From positions 3,899,503-3,963,502 of the forward strand of contig JAJEKV010000095.1 of the NCBI GenBank assembly GCA_021234155.1: a stretch of DNA of 64,000 nucleotides, written 5' to 3'. The position numbers and the translations under genes are program-made. The stretch comes from Isoetes taiwanensis. Taxonomy: Eukaryota; Streptophyta; Lycopodiopsida; Isoetales; Isoetaceae. Shown in pieces: positions 36,134 to 47,925 of this stretch (position 1 is the stretch's first letter; every line of letters begins with the position of its first letter). The notes beneath the pieces are model-generated. The model was not told the origin of the DNA and ran no database searches. It saw nothing but the letters and a program-made list of their open reading frames with translations.

Positions 36134-37762
36134 ATGAAACCCAATTCCTCTCCCCGTTCAGTTTACAGAGCCATTGATGCAGCAAGGAAAAGAGATCAGA
36201 GGCAGAGATTGTATGCAAAGAAGGTAGCAATGAAGAAGAATTCCCCTTCTAAAGATTCGCCTTCAAAGAAGAATAAGAAATTGAGATTAAGTGACCGCAG
36301 AATAAGAGAAATTTCAGGAGAAATTTATGAAGTATTCAAGCAAATTAGTACAAATGTTGATGACAATGACAAAGGTCAGTATCCTTGATGAGTCTTCTTT
36401 GAGGGCAAGGGATTTACCAATTGCTTCTATAAAGAAATCTAAAGAGGTTACTATGGCCGAAAGCAAATGGTGAAGAATTTGAAGGAAACAATGCAAGAAC
36501 ATAAGTATGAGAGGAATCATGACATGCTTCAGGCAAGGAAGTCCCCCGATAATGGCAAAGAAGCAGGTACAAATGGTGTCAAGCCATTGAATCAAACGAA
36601 GTGGCTTGATTGCTCAAAGATCCCCGAGAAAAACAATTTCAAATGCTTTTCAAAGAAGGGTGCAAGCTAACAAGGGGAAGGACCTTGGTCAATGTTCAGG
36701 AGGAGGAAGCGGATGGATAGCATGTTAGATTACAATAGAGAAGCTGTTATCAAGTTCTGGACAGAAAATACAAGAGTTTCTCATACAAGAAAGACGTGAG
36801 GAGGTATGTATCAGAGACAGAATAAAGATGGAACATCCAATTCACCTTCTTGAAGTCACCAAGTAAGTATTCATCCTATATTGTAGGGTTCATTATATGT
36901 AGCATTTATTTGGCATTCACACGATTTCCCTGCAGTTGCAATTCTACCTCAGGTTTAGAGAGGAGAATCCTCATATCAAAATTGCATTGCAGACTTTTGA
37001 GAGGTTGAAACCGAGTTTTGTAAGGAGGATGCGTGAGAGGAATACATCTTTGTTGCATCTACCACTTGAAATTTGAATATATCATGCGTGGATTGAACGA
37101 CTGAGAAAAATCGGGTGGAGTTCATGACAATTGCAACCGCCATCGTGAGATTTGTGGCCCCGCCCGTAATGTGCAGCCAAAAGCATACAATCAAGTGCAC
37201 CAGTGATTTATGGAGACAAGTGGTCTGTAGCAAAGGTGATGATGAGGAGTGGTTTGATCATAACTGCTTGATGTTGGCATGTAAAAAATGTGGGTTGGAT
37301 AGAATTAAAAAATGTCCACAGGAAATGGATGGCACGGGTTCAGTACTAGTTACTTGGAAGACATTTGAAAAGCAACCTGTGGACCAGGACATAGAATTTA
37401 GGGATCCAAGAAAGGCTTTGAGGTACAAACCTGTCTTGCGATTAGTACAGAAGGAGAGAAGTCCCAAAGAGTTTCAAGAGGATGTGAAGAAGGTAATATC
37501 AGATTTTGTTCCACACAATTACATAGCACATTGGCAGGCCAATCAGTTTAAACAGTGTGTCATCATTTCCAGAAGATTGTATTATCAATTCTTGGGTAAT
37601 TTCAAGTACATGTTGCTCATTAAACAACCCGAAGCCTTCCTGCACAGCCATGTGGTAAGATATCCTAAAATTGATATGGACAAAATAGAAGGCACAGACA
37701 TGTACAAAATTTCACAGGAGACCCATGAAAAAATTATGGCCAGTCTCCCAATAACATTGTAA
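36134..37762 (+). pseudogene. Decayed main ORF of the TIR element (unnamed family)
   Basis: Ordered pieces: a basic N-terminal exon (36134-36373, RSVYRAIDAARKRDQRQR, ends at a possible GTCAGT donor); AVIKFWTENTRVS (near 36740); EHPIHLLEVTK (near 36835); FREENPHIKIALQTFERLKP (near 36955), then HLCCIYHLKFEYI in the next frame (near 37050); the open block 37115-37762 with CKKCG, TGSVLVTWKTFEKQPV, DFVPHNYIAHWQANQFK and PEAFLHSHVVRYPK. The order resembles an uncharacterised transposon-associated protein family that I remember from animal and green-lineage genomes. There, a block of the type DFAEN...E.QSAYW follows HxxxxxWQxxxF. Here that block is only readable in another frame (37560-37640), so this copy has lost it. 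Function unknown; a transposase is the obvious guess. Confidence 0.55.
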
Positions 37763-38192
37763 TTCTTTGACACTTAACCAAATTGATGTTATTCTTTTCA
37801 AGTGATTTATTGTTCCAGCACCTAAGCACGTAAGCACACATTTGTATATATATTAATAATAGTGAGGATGCACAAGGGTGGTGTGCATGGACACGTATTT
37901 CGAAATGAAGATTGAATTGTTGTTTAGGAATGTAGATTTGTGACATTGGAATAAGATTCAATTATTTATTTTGGTACCATCACTATCCCAACATTCTTGG
38001 CAAAATTATATTGTCAAGGCATTTCCTCGATGTGACATGTGTCAATTCGACTGGTCATACGAAATATTTAAGCCTGGTTACGAATTAATTGTTCTGGCGC
38101 GTGTGAGGTTTTTCGTACACTGACGCGCCTAAGCAGAGGATTTAAGCACTAGGCGCCTAAGCGTAAGCTCTTCTCACAAGCTCACGCTCCGC

Positions 38193-38274
38193 CCATTCCC
38201 CGCCCAATTCCTCCGCACTCCTTCCCAATCCGCCGCACTCCTTCCCAATTCCTCCGCACTCCGCCCAATCCGGC
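38193..38274 (+). promoter_or_regulatory. CCAAT-rich proximal promoter of the acidic gene
   Basis: Directly upstream of the ATG at 38275, CCCAAT occurs four times within the repeat CCGCACTCCTTCCCAAT, next to CCGCCC boxes. The pattern resembles a TATA-less GC/CCAAT promoter. Its assignment is inferred from position. Confidence 0.35.
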
Positions 38275-38735
38275 ATGAAGCGAGCATATAGCGAGGAGCC
38301 GGAGGTCACCTCCAAGAGGCGCTTACTAAGCGTCGAAGAGGTGTTCCCTCCACTCTTCCCACCTTTGCCTCAAGTACTTGCCTCCTCTGCTGCCTCCTCT
38401 CCTGCCCACTCTACTGCCTCTCAATTTTCTGAACCATCCGATTCCGATTCCGATTCTTCTGATTCCTATGAGGAATCAGAAAATGAGGAATCGGAAATGT
38501 CTTCGCAGGAATATGTCACTGCAGTTCTGCAAGGGTGGATAGGGGAATCAGAAGAAGAAGACGAGTCTGATGAAGAAGAAGAAGAAGAAGCAGAAATTGA
38601 AGACGAATCGGCCAACTTTGCAGACTTCATGGCGCTCATAAATGGTATGCATGTTTCATTTGTTTTCTTTAATCAATTTTTCATTTTCATTTGTTTAATC
38701 AATTTTTTATTATTGGTGTTGCAGATGGAGAATGA
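38275..38735 (+). CDS. Small acidic two-exon protein inside the TIR element
   Basis: Exon 1 is 38275-38644 and exon 2 is 38725-38735 if the GTATGC donor and TTGCAG acceptor are used. The joined frame is open and ends at TGA, giving 126 aa. The protein has a basic start (MKRAYSEEPEVTSKRR), a Pro-rich segment, a Ser/Asp-Ser tract (about residues 50-70), then a strongly acidic stretch with runs of Glu (about 75-110) and a C-terminal ANFADFMALIN. No known domain. The composition suggests a chromatin or DNA-binding-protein partner, such as a histone-like or activation region, but this is inference. It is intact while its neighbour 36134-37762 is broken. Confidence 0.5.
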
Positions 38736-39079
38736 CGGGCCTCCAGCTTGCCTCCGGCGTTTTTTTTTTTTTTTAATTGTTCTTGCCTCCAGCAGACACC
38801 CCCTGAAGAAGACACCCCCCTGAAGAAGACACCCTGAAGAAGACAGTGGCCCGAGGGCCAATTTTTTTGTAAAAAATTTTGTAGAAATCCTGAAGACACT
38901 GGCCTGAGGGCCTTTTTTTTTGTAAAAAATCTTGTTTCTATAAAAAGTTTTTGTCTCTATCAAAGATTTTTTTGTCTCTATCAAAGTTTTTTGTTTCTCT
39001 ATCAAATATTATTTTTGTCTATCTATCAAATATATGAAGTTTGAATTCTTGTACAGTCCATTCATATTCTGCTTGAATG

Positions 39080-39420
39080 TAACAGTGCTCTAGCTCTTTA
39101 ATTAGTTTCAAACACTAAGCATTTTAATTAGTTTCAGCAGTGCTTGTGAGTAAGCACTGGAACACACGAGCACTTATGCAATAAACAGCTAGGTGTGAAC
39201 AGTTATATAGCTTAACAGTAAGCACTGCACCTTAACTGCATGACAGTAAGCATTTGATGACATTAACAGCGTTAAGCAACTACATACTTAGTAACTGTCA
39301 CTGCATGACAATAAGCAGTATCTGCCATAAAGACTCATACCAGACTAGCACTTGCAGGCAATTTGTTTTTTAAGCACTTGATAAGTTTTAAGCATCCCTT
39401 GCAGTCAGCATTGAAGTAGA
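39080..39420. repeat. Cluster of AAGCACT / TAAGCA motifs
   Basis: Within about 340 bp, TAAGCA, AAGCACT, AGCACTT or AACAGTAAGCA occur at least 12 times in both orientations. The same core (AAGTGCTT / AAGCACTT) is present at both ends of the element: ACAAGTGCTTAAAATCG on the left (near 35868) and CAGCACTTAAAGTGCTTAAA on the right (near 42397). Confidence 0.7.
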
Positions 39421-40644
39421 TATAAACAACATAGCAAAAACTTATAGATAAGTCTGCATTGAACTACATAAACAATATAGCAAAAACATTCTTAAATTAA
39501 GATAAAGATGGTACATGAAAAGTGTAGGATTCCTTGGCCTAAATAAATGACAATCAGGCCAATAATCATAAATGTCTCAGGGTTAATCACAGCAATGGAG
39601 AATGACAATCTTCATCACCATAAACCTTCTCCAATTCCTCCTTCACAAACCTGCAGAAGCGCAATTGTTTTTCGTAAAAGTCTTTCCAAGCATAGCTTCA
39701 TAATCTTTCTATCCGTCTTAGGCGTGGCTTGTATCACGTGTGTGTTCTTCACCGGTAACTTCATTTTTTTCCTCGGTCTTGGCTGCAGTATTTCTTCTAT
39801 CTTTGGGGTGAGTCTTTGTTAGCACTTCATCATAGACATCCATCTTGAATGCGTGTACCCTGCAGAAATTTTCGAGGACCTGCTAAGGTAAGTCTTGTAT
39901 AATTAATCATCAAGAAGCAAAGTCTTACCTTTGAATCTTGGGTATGACTCATATATTTTCCCAAGTGGCTTCATCATTTTGGGGACAGCCGGGTTTGTTA
40001 GGGTGGTGGCGGTGCGCACACATTTTTCTGTCCCCATACAAATTGAAATCCGTCCCTCAAATCTAGACATAGTACTTTAAAGACACATCTTCCACATTAG
40101 AGAGTTGCATTGATGACCATATACCAACACAACATACAGTAACAAAGTCTTCAAGAAGAACAACATCGGGTCCCGAATATCACTTTCTTTACGCTAGTGT
40201 ATGTCATTGTCAATCCTCGCCCAAGCGTATGTGTTCATTTGCACCAAATGTTTTTACCAACACACCATTTAAATCCAAGACAATGAGTTTATCTTTTGTT
40301 TGCCAAATCAATATTTAGAAATGCGTTAGAACATCCCGAATACCTACACAACGGGAATTACTACATGAATAGATAGATGAAGATGAAAATGAAAAATGGG
40401 TTGAATGTGAAAACCTTTTCTCAGATCAACAGCAGGATTCTCTGACCTAACAGAATCAACTGGTAATCCTACAGTGAATGCAACAAAAGAAAATCAATAA
40501 TATTCAATGTTTTAAGCAACACTATTTCTGGGCTTGCCCAGCAATGCCCACACTGACCCTCCAGGGTTATTAAGGGCAGCAATCACTTGTTGAAGATCAG
40601 GCTCACCTGAAACTTGAGGGCCTGATCCCGCATTTTCTTCGAGA

Positions 40645-40820
40645 ACACACCGATAGGTGTGGTGTCATGATTGAGACTGCTTCCTGCATCTTTTGCATAG
40701 CTACTTCTTGTTCTCTTTCTATCCTCCAGCTTACCCCTCTTCGATAGGTGTGGTGTCATGATTGAGACTGCTTCTTGTCTGAACAACTTCTTTTCTATCC
40801 TCCAGCTTACCCCTCTTTGT
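40645..40820. repeat. Imperfect tandem duplication of about 85-100 bp
   Basis: CGATAGGTGTGGTGTCATGA with ATTGAGACTGCTTC, ending CTATCCTCCAGCTTACCCCT, appears twice in a row. It lies in the minus-strand ORF 40583-40867, which it partly duplicates. Confidence 0.8.
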
Positions 40821-41209
40821 TCTTCTGCCCTTTCCTTTTGGCAAATATTCACCCAAGTTGCCCTCATCCAGATGGAATTACTCCCTCAACTTCCTTAGGT
40901 GCTTGATTAGTGTACAATCGGTCTGTTGTTTTTCCCTAACCGGTGGTGTGTTTACAACTTGGTCTTTGTGTTTATAGCTTCCTCTATAGCTTCTTGGACA
41001 GGTTCTTGGACTGGTGGTGGTGGTTCTGTTGTTGCATTCAAATCGGGCCACAATTGATCGTACTCCTATAGGACTTTGGGTGTTGTGCATCTTCAAATGG
41101 CACCATTGTCCTTCTTTGAACCCCGAAGGGTGAGACCTCAATTGCGGGACGGATTAACACATCCTTTTTGGTGTACTATTTGAAGAAGCACACGCAACAT
41201 GGCCAAAAC

Positions 41210-42402
41210 CTAGCTCGTCAAATACACCCTCTCGCACCTTTCGGGGCAACCATGAATACATTGTCCTCCTCTCAACAATGAACAACAAGCTATATGATAC
41301 TCATATTGGCAATTCAGTGCTAAACTTAACCTGTAAGCTTTAGTGAATTCCAGACCACATGTTGAACATGTATAAAATGGATCTTCCACTAACAACTTAT
41401 CTCGTATAATAGTAGAGATGCTAAATATTTTCAGCTTCCACAAATTGTTTATGTAGAATTGCAGAAGTCTCTGTTCTTCTTCGAGAACTTTTAACTCCTC
41501 CTCAAGTTTGAGTTTACATTTGACCCGCTCATTAACAGATGTAGGGTTCATTGCTTTTTGTACCTTGTTCTGTGCCAAGTTTCCATCCGGGATGATCCGC
41601 TAAAATCTTTAATTTACGCCTCCAACTCACGGTTTGGATTAAGCTTGAACTCCTCCCTTTTTGTAGCCAAATCATTTGTGGCTGTCTTAAAAGCTGTTCT
41701 CGGCCTCTTCCAACATCATTTTACGTAATTGAGGAGGCCTTCTCATTGCCTTTCAGCTCACTTCCCTCTTTGCTTCTAGATTCTTTGTGATAAGTAAAAC
41801 CGATTTTCCAATCTCTGATCTTGCATTCTCTAAGGTTTTATGTTTTCATCACATGCACTGATCTCATTTGATCCAGCTGCCACCTTTGGCTTTGCCTTCA
41901 TTTCAGTTTTCCTAACATGTGCTACAACATCTGCCTCTGTTTTTACTTGTCTATTGTTGTGGTATCTTTGGCATTGCACAACCAAATACATTGATTTACT
42001 TTGTGTTCCTCAGGTGCAACTATTGATCTAGTGCAATTTTCAAACGCAAAAGCAAGGGCCAGTTGCTTTCTTACTTTTGTTGTGACAATTCTTGTAGATT
42101 TTTCGGCAAAATGTTCCCAACTTCTCTTGAAGATGCTCCTTTGCACAGTGCCATTTTATCTTTCCCTTGTTCAACTTCTTTGTCCAAACATAATTCCAAT
42201 CTTGATCCGTGACATTATTTTCCAACCAAGTTTCTTCCTCGTGGGGCTTCGCCCCCGAATTGCACAGACCTCTGATGCTGTGGAAATCATCCGCGCTCCA
42301 TGCCCCCATCATCAACAGTGAAACACTGATCTGAGTTTTCGCGCCCAGGGGAAAAGGAGGGAGAAGGGCGTGACGGGCTTCGACGTCCGCGAGTTTCAGC
42401 AC
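41210..42402 (-). pseudogene. Coding remnant with coiled coil and RING/PHD-like Cys cluster
   Basis: Minus-strand pieces inside the TIR element. The 41210-41578 block has a Lys/Glu-rich probable coiled coil (LKLEEELKVLEEEQRLL) followed by FYTCSTCGLEF, LNCQYEYHIACC and GGQCIHGCPERC, a Cys/His spacing like a RING or PHD finger. The 42040-42402 block (after GAWSADDFHSI) has DQDWNYVWTKKL and several Cys/His (WHCAKEH, FCRKIYKNCHNK). Neither block begins with ATG, and stops and frameshifts separate them, so this is either a decayed multi-exon gene or unrecognised exons. No function can be assigned. Confidence 0.4.
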
Positions 42403-42461
42403 TTAAAGTGCTTAAACGCTTCGCCAAAAGTTGTACCCCACTAGCGATTTTACACCCCTTA

Positions 42462-43874
42462 TTTAGATGTCCCTGAATTCCTACTTTCAGAGATTGTATA
42501 CTTATGTTTGAAATTTTGCCATTTTCAAGTGCTCTTCTTTACAAATACAAGATCATCAGTCTGGCACACATTATTCTTTCTTCACGATTTATGATCATTT
42601 CACACACTTTTGGAATTGGATACACAAAAAAAAAATGGTTGCAAATGGAAATAGGACCCTGAAACAATAGAAACTAAATTAAGTTTAACACAGCCTTTTC
42701 AGTTCTAAGTATTCCTTGCAGACGAGAAACTGTGAGAGAATTCTGCCTTCCATGAAGAGGAGTAATATGATCCTTTATAAGGGGCCTGTTAATATCTGGA
42801 GATTTATTATAAAGCCAATAGCTTGTGAGAAATTTTGTTTGATCTCAGCTTGTGAAAGTTCCAATCTTGTTGCTCTTTAAGAATACACTTGGATGAAAGC
42901 ATGGACCTACACCAAAATGTCGTACATAAAATACTCCCCTAACATGAGGTCCATGGTCGTCTAAGGAGCATATGACATCCATAGATCATTTAAAGACTAA
43001 AATCAAATGTAACTACATTGCTGCACAAACTAAATACCTTGGGGTCCTCGCACGCTACAGTGGCATAAATGATGCCATTTTTAGCCCTAAATAATGGCGC
43101 TAAGTAAGGGGTCTAACTGAATTTTTAAATTTTATTTTAGCTATCTCACCCATGGAATCCTAAACCGTTGAACCTCTCTTCCTTTCCGCCTTTCTTGGAG
43201 ATTCTTGGATCGGATTCAGAAACATAGCTACTCCCCTTCTAGATTCCCGTACTCTGATTGGTTAATTGGCCGGATCAAATTGCTGTGACTGTACTGTGCC
43301 TACAATAGTAATTATCGAAATCGGTTATTTATAGCATTCTAATCAATCGACTGCCAGTCATTAGATTTAAAAAAAAAGCCCCAATCGAGATCCCATTACT
43401 TTGATTGGTTAACAGCCCAGATCAAATTGCTGCAATCTAAACAATTTCTCAGATGCCACTCATTTCATTTAAGAAAAGTTGTTCCAATGGTAAACATCTA
43501 ATCTTTGTTGACAAATCTTTTGGAATGGTAAATAATGTGGAAGTGGTTTCATTCTATTACATTTGATGCTTTTATATTTAGGACAAATGCTAATGTATCA
43601 GGTTTCGAGGATGTATTCCATCTTGCTTTAATTCATCCCTTTATTAGTGCTACATATCAAGAGGAATGTTTTGAGCTTAGCATCAACAGAAAGTACAATG
43701 CAGTAACATTTGGTCGTACAAGTTCAGTAAACATGGAATTACAACTTTGTGCGATGACAGCAGGTTATACAAAAGATTTTAATCAAAAATAAAATGTTTA
43801 TACGTTTTAACCATTTGCAAAATCAAAAAGCTCTCAAACAAAATGGACCATTAGTTTGTGCCTGATATTTTCTT
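42462..43874. other. Stretch without a recognised gene
   Basis: Contains an 85-codon plus ORF (43535-43792) with a soluble, protein-like composition but no motif I recognise, and two diverged copies of GATTGGTTAA ... GATCAAATTGCTG near 43256 and 43402. Confidence 0.4.
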
Positions 43875-46797
43875 CCCCTTAAAAAAGGGTCTGGGACCAC
43901 AAGCGTCTGAGCAATCCGAGCAGGCCATCATCTCAGCTTTCCTAGTTCTTAGGGAAAGGGGCTTCTTGGTTCTTGTCTCCAAAAGCTTAGGATTTCCGAA
44001 GCATGGGCTTAAGGTTTTGCATAGGCTTATGGCCAGTTTCGAGGCATGGTAAATGAGGCCACAATTTACATCCATCAGTGCGGATGTCTGGTAGGGAGTT
44101 GTCAATGTTATGAATTTTGAGAGCTTCGATCCCTAATTAGCAGCCGATAAACATCTAGTAGGCCTGCTGTTCACTGCTCTAACTGCGAGCATACTGCACA
44201 TGACTGGTCGAATTTGCACACGGAATCTTTTTTTTTGAAGGACGTAAGCCCAAAATTGTATTAATCAGATAAAATGTCTCATCTAACTGTGTAAGCACAA
44301 AAAGATGCCACATGAGCATGAGCCTGGAGCGCAATGTACTTACTCCAGAATAGGAGACTAACGATAAGAATCAATTTGAAGATACTGAATCCAGATACGT
44401 TCCGTCATTTTTAACTCAAGGGAGGAACACTCGTAAGCTGTCAGTATCTTATTCTGGGCCACCATAATAACACCACGTGCAGATGAACAAATGCCTTGAA
44501 AGATGTAGTGTCTGCGACGTTCCCATATTGACCATGGGAGCCAACTAGAACAAAAAAGGAATGCCCACTGTTTAGCTGGGGGCCATGTAGTGGGATAGGA
44601 CACCAAGAGGATACATTGGCAGTCCAATGCACTGTCAAACAAGCTTTGCAGCCAGAACTACGCCGGTTGAACCTCTGGACAATCGAAGAGACAGTGCTCA
44701 AGAGTCTCAACATCTGAAAGGTAGAGCGGGCATATTGCAGATATGCAAGGATTATAACAATGTCGAAAGGCATTAACATGCAGGCATCCATGGATAACTT
44801 GCCACCATAGTACAGAGACTTTAGAGTGGAGCAACTTATCCCAAAGCCATCGCCATGTACGACGCAAAGTGGGCTGTGGAACCTGTAGGTGCCACCCATC
44901 TGGCAACTGGAGGGGTGTGCTAAAAGAAGGCGATATATGGATTTGACAAAGTGCTTGCCTTTGTGAACATTTTCATGACAGTCCCAAGGCACCCTTTTGG
45001 TAACACCAACTTGCACCATAAGAGGTAAATTTTTTGCGACCTTCTCCTACAGACGCGTCTCAATGAGAGAGCAGGAACTTGCCTGAAATTCAGGCCAAGA
45101 CAGTAGGCAACCCGCTTCATAGCATGCTTGAATAGAGACAACACCTGCAAGAACCCATCGTCTCTGTGTAAGGGGGTGAACTGATGCTGCCAGTTGATTC
45201 GCACAAGGATGATTGTAGCGACCTGGAATAGGTCGGATTTGCAGGTCATATTGTCGGTAAGCCATACTGAATGGAGATATACAAGATTGCTTTGCATGCA
45301 TGTTTCAATGGATGCTTGGGCTTCAAAAGATGCCGCTCCAAACATACAGTCAGAATAGATTAGAAAATGAAGGATTGGTCTTTGTGTGTTTCCCAAAACT
45401 TCTACCAAATATGCTCGTTTCAGCTACTTTTGGACTTGCGGCCGGATCAATCTGTCAAAAATCTATTGAGCTTGATTTATCAATCTGTTTGGCCTCTGGT
45501 TCTAAGCCTAGTAACTACCATTTCTACTTTCTTTGCCATTTTGTCATCCCATAGCCATAGTTGTCCGCAGTCCCACTGTCTGCCATAACCGTCCTCGGGG
45601 TTTTGTGAAAAAAACAAATACAATTTATCGATATGGTGCGCTATGGAGATGTATGAATGCATAAATAATAAAAAAAAAAAAAAAACATCTACGCCCAATA
45701 CTTGATCAAATTTACTCTCCAAAAAAATAGTACCACTTTAAACGTATAAATGCAGAGTAACGATCATCAATTGTGAGCAAGTTGAACAGGAGGGCTTATG
45801 ATATGAATATCCTGGTTGCAGTGATTCTAACTCTTGGGATTCCGGATGTAAGTGCATGGCAAAACTGCGCAACTACATGCTTATTGCACGTGCTTCGCGT
45901 TTTTGGGACTTGGTTCAATCCAAAAATGCCTCAATCCATTTTTTCTTTGCCCTTATCTGTTTTTATGAGCATCCCAATGTAATTCACCTCGAAGTGGAAT
46001 GAAACAAAATGGTTTAGCACTAGAGGAGAAATCATGCGGAAAAAAAATGCTTCAAAACCGTTTAAAGGGCAGGCACAGTCATCTTGATTACACAATTCTA
46101 TTGTATCAGTGAGTTGTGATAGTATTAGTCGAAATCCCACCACTAAAACCCCCACATCCATAGTAGGAATATCTTAAATCGAAATAGGAGGGATAAAACA
46201 TTATTGAACATAATTTCATCTTTAGGGCCTATTTCAAAACTCATTTATTATTATAAAACTCATAGGGTACACTACGCGTTTCATATTCAATTCAATTTCA
46301 CATAAAAATTTATGATGCTGTCCTTTTCCTCATTTATGTGAAGACAATTGACATTTTTCTTCTATTTCACATGAGACAAAAAATTATTATAAAGTTTTCA
46401 TTTCTTAAGAAAATGATGAACATTTTGTCAAGGCAAGCGATCCTAAAGAAGCAACCTAGCGCAAAGAGGGCCACATTTAATATGAAAAGTGAAAAGTCAT
46501 CTAATGCCAACAAGTTGACTTAACACAAGTTGTAAAATATGAGAACCACAAGGAAGGCCAGCCCTTCATAGTTGATATATAAGGGTAAAAGGATGCGTGA
46601 CAAGAAAGGCTTTTGGGTTCACAACAAATTGACGTTAGTGAATTGGTTTTCTACTGGAGTAATTAGATACTGCTTCAAGCTCGTGTTCAGGGGGCATTTT
46701 CTTGTGCTTACATATATGCACATTTTGTGATTCCCAAGTTTGATTAATAAACTTTTTTCCTTCCTTTAATTTTTTCTCTTTTTGTTTCGTTCTTTTA
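43875..46797. repeat. 3-kb duplicated sequence, copy 2
   Basis: Same-orientation partner of 27188-30188. It is free of the chromovirus at its left edge. It is slightly shorter: it lacks a block of about 34 bp that copy 1 has near 29120-29155, and has other small indels. Confidence 0.85.
44226..45196 (-). mobile_element. 5'-truncated LINE fragment, copy B
   Basis: Matches copy A, including the zf-RVT-like block (LHSKVSVLWWQVIHGCLHVN, ETLEHCLFDCPE, 44658-44906), the poly(A) end and the target duplication (ATTTGCACACGGAT-like at about 44212, ATTCGCACAAGGAT at 45197). The shared insertion site shows that it predates the duplication. Confidence 0.85.
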
Positions 46798-47650
46798 ATG
46801 TTAGTGAAACCAAAAGGCCAAGTTGTAAAACATGAGAAGAAACATAAGCAAGGCATATGCCCTTCATGGTGACATGCACGGGCCATGATTACATGGGGAC
46901 AAGCTTTTGGATCCACAACAATTTGACATAGTGGCATTCTATCTAACCAATATATAGAAGAATATGAAGAAGAGGAGGACTTTTAACATCTATTAGAGAC
47001 CAACTGGTCTATGGGATTTACACACCAAACCTACAATGCTTATATGTCTCGATTAGGGTGCGAACTTGAAGTCGTTTAGAACTTTATGAACTAAACAGTC
47101 ATCAATCACTAGACGTAATATATGGTGAAATCAATAGTTGAATAAGACCTCGACATGTAAATGTGCAGTCAATGTGATATTGGAGCAACAATAGAGATCG
47201 ATCAACTCCTAATCATGTAGGGATCAATATGCGGGATGTAAGCTTATAGATAGATGCAGGTGAACTTGATGGAACTATGTGGAAGGTAAACTGGGATGGC
47301 ATTCTTCCCCAACCATGATGTGCTAGGAGCGCTCTACCCTTTTTTTATTATTTTTTATTTTATTTTGGGAGCCAAGATATTTATATTTGATTGATAATGA
47401 AATGGACCGGATTTTACAGGTAGATAAAGGAGCACGTCATGAAGCAAACATATACGAATGATATAAACGTTTTTAGTTTTGGGTTAACGTGGAGCTAAAA
47501 AGGCCTTTCTTTTAAAAAATTCAATTCAATATCTTGGGAAAAAGGCTTTGACAAAACTGGGAAAAAGGCTTTTTTGGCCGAACCATAGTAACTGGTCGTC
47601 CTTGACTTCTCACTTCTAGAAACGGATTCCGAGCTTCTGAGAAGCATGCT
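46798..47650. other. Upstream region of the hydrolase gene
   Basis: No coding content recognised. At 46980-47030 a minus-strand retroposon end of the type ATTTTGGTCTC...GTGGATGTTAAAA is readable in diverged form. Confidence 0.4.
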
Positions 47651-47699
47651 GCTGCAGCTTGCGCGTTCAAAAAAAATCTATAACTAAATGCTGCTTCTC

Positions 47700-47925
47700 T
47701 GCGTATAAGAAGAGCCCGACTTCTTATATTCTTCAGTTCTTCAATCCTGTTTCATCAATCCAGTCCTTCGTTTTCTTCAACGCTGTTCTTCCATTCAGTT
47801 CTTCACTTTCTTCAACGCTGTTCTTCAATCCAGCTCTTCATTTTCTTTAATCCCTTTTCAAACTTCCGGTTGTGAATTGGGTGCTCAGAAAAGAATCCAT
47901 TTGCAAGTTTCTGCCCTGTTTTGAA
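47700..47925 (+). promoter_or_regulatory. TATA-like box and CT-rich leader of the hydrolase gene
   Basis: GTATAAGAAG at about 47703 is a plausible TATA-like element. It is followed by a CT-rich leader with repeated TTCTTCAACGCTGTTCTTC before the ATG at 47926. No further regulatory logic is visible. Confidence 0.35.

Larger units (their letters stand above)
35808..42457. mobile_element. 6.65-kb TIR DNA transposon of unassigned family
   Basis: The left end reads GGGTGCAAAATCGGTACTGG (from 35808). The reverse complement of the right end reads GGGTGTAAAATCGCTAGTGG (to 42457). Both continue into GGTA-containing sequence and then into AAGTGCTT-type motifs. CTTA flanks both sides (35804-35807 and 42458-42461), giving a 4-bp target duplication, or TTA if one extra G is allowed at one end. 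Cargo includes a decayed main ORF on the plus strand (36134-37762), a small acidic two-exon gene (38275-38735), and a minus-strand zinc-finger-like coding remnant (41210-42402). Terminal GGG with a TTA-like target is reminiscent of PIF/Harbinger, but I see no Harbinger transposase. Confidence 0.75.
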
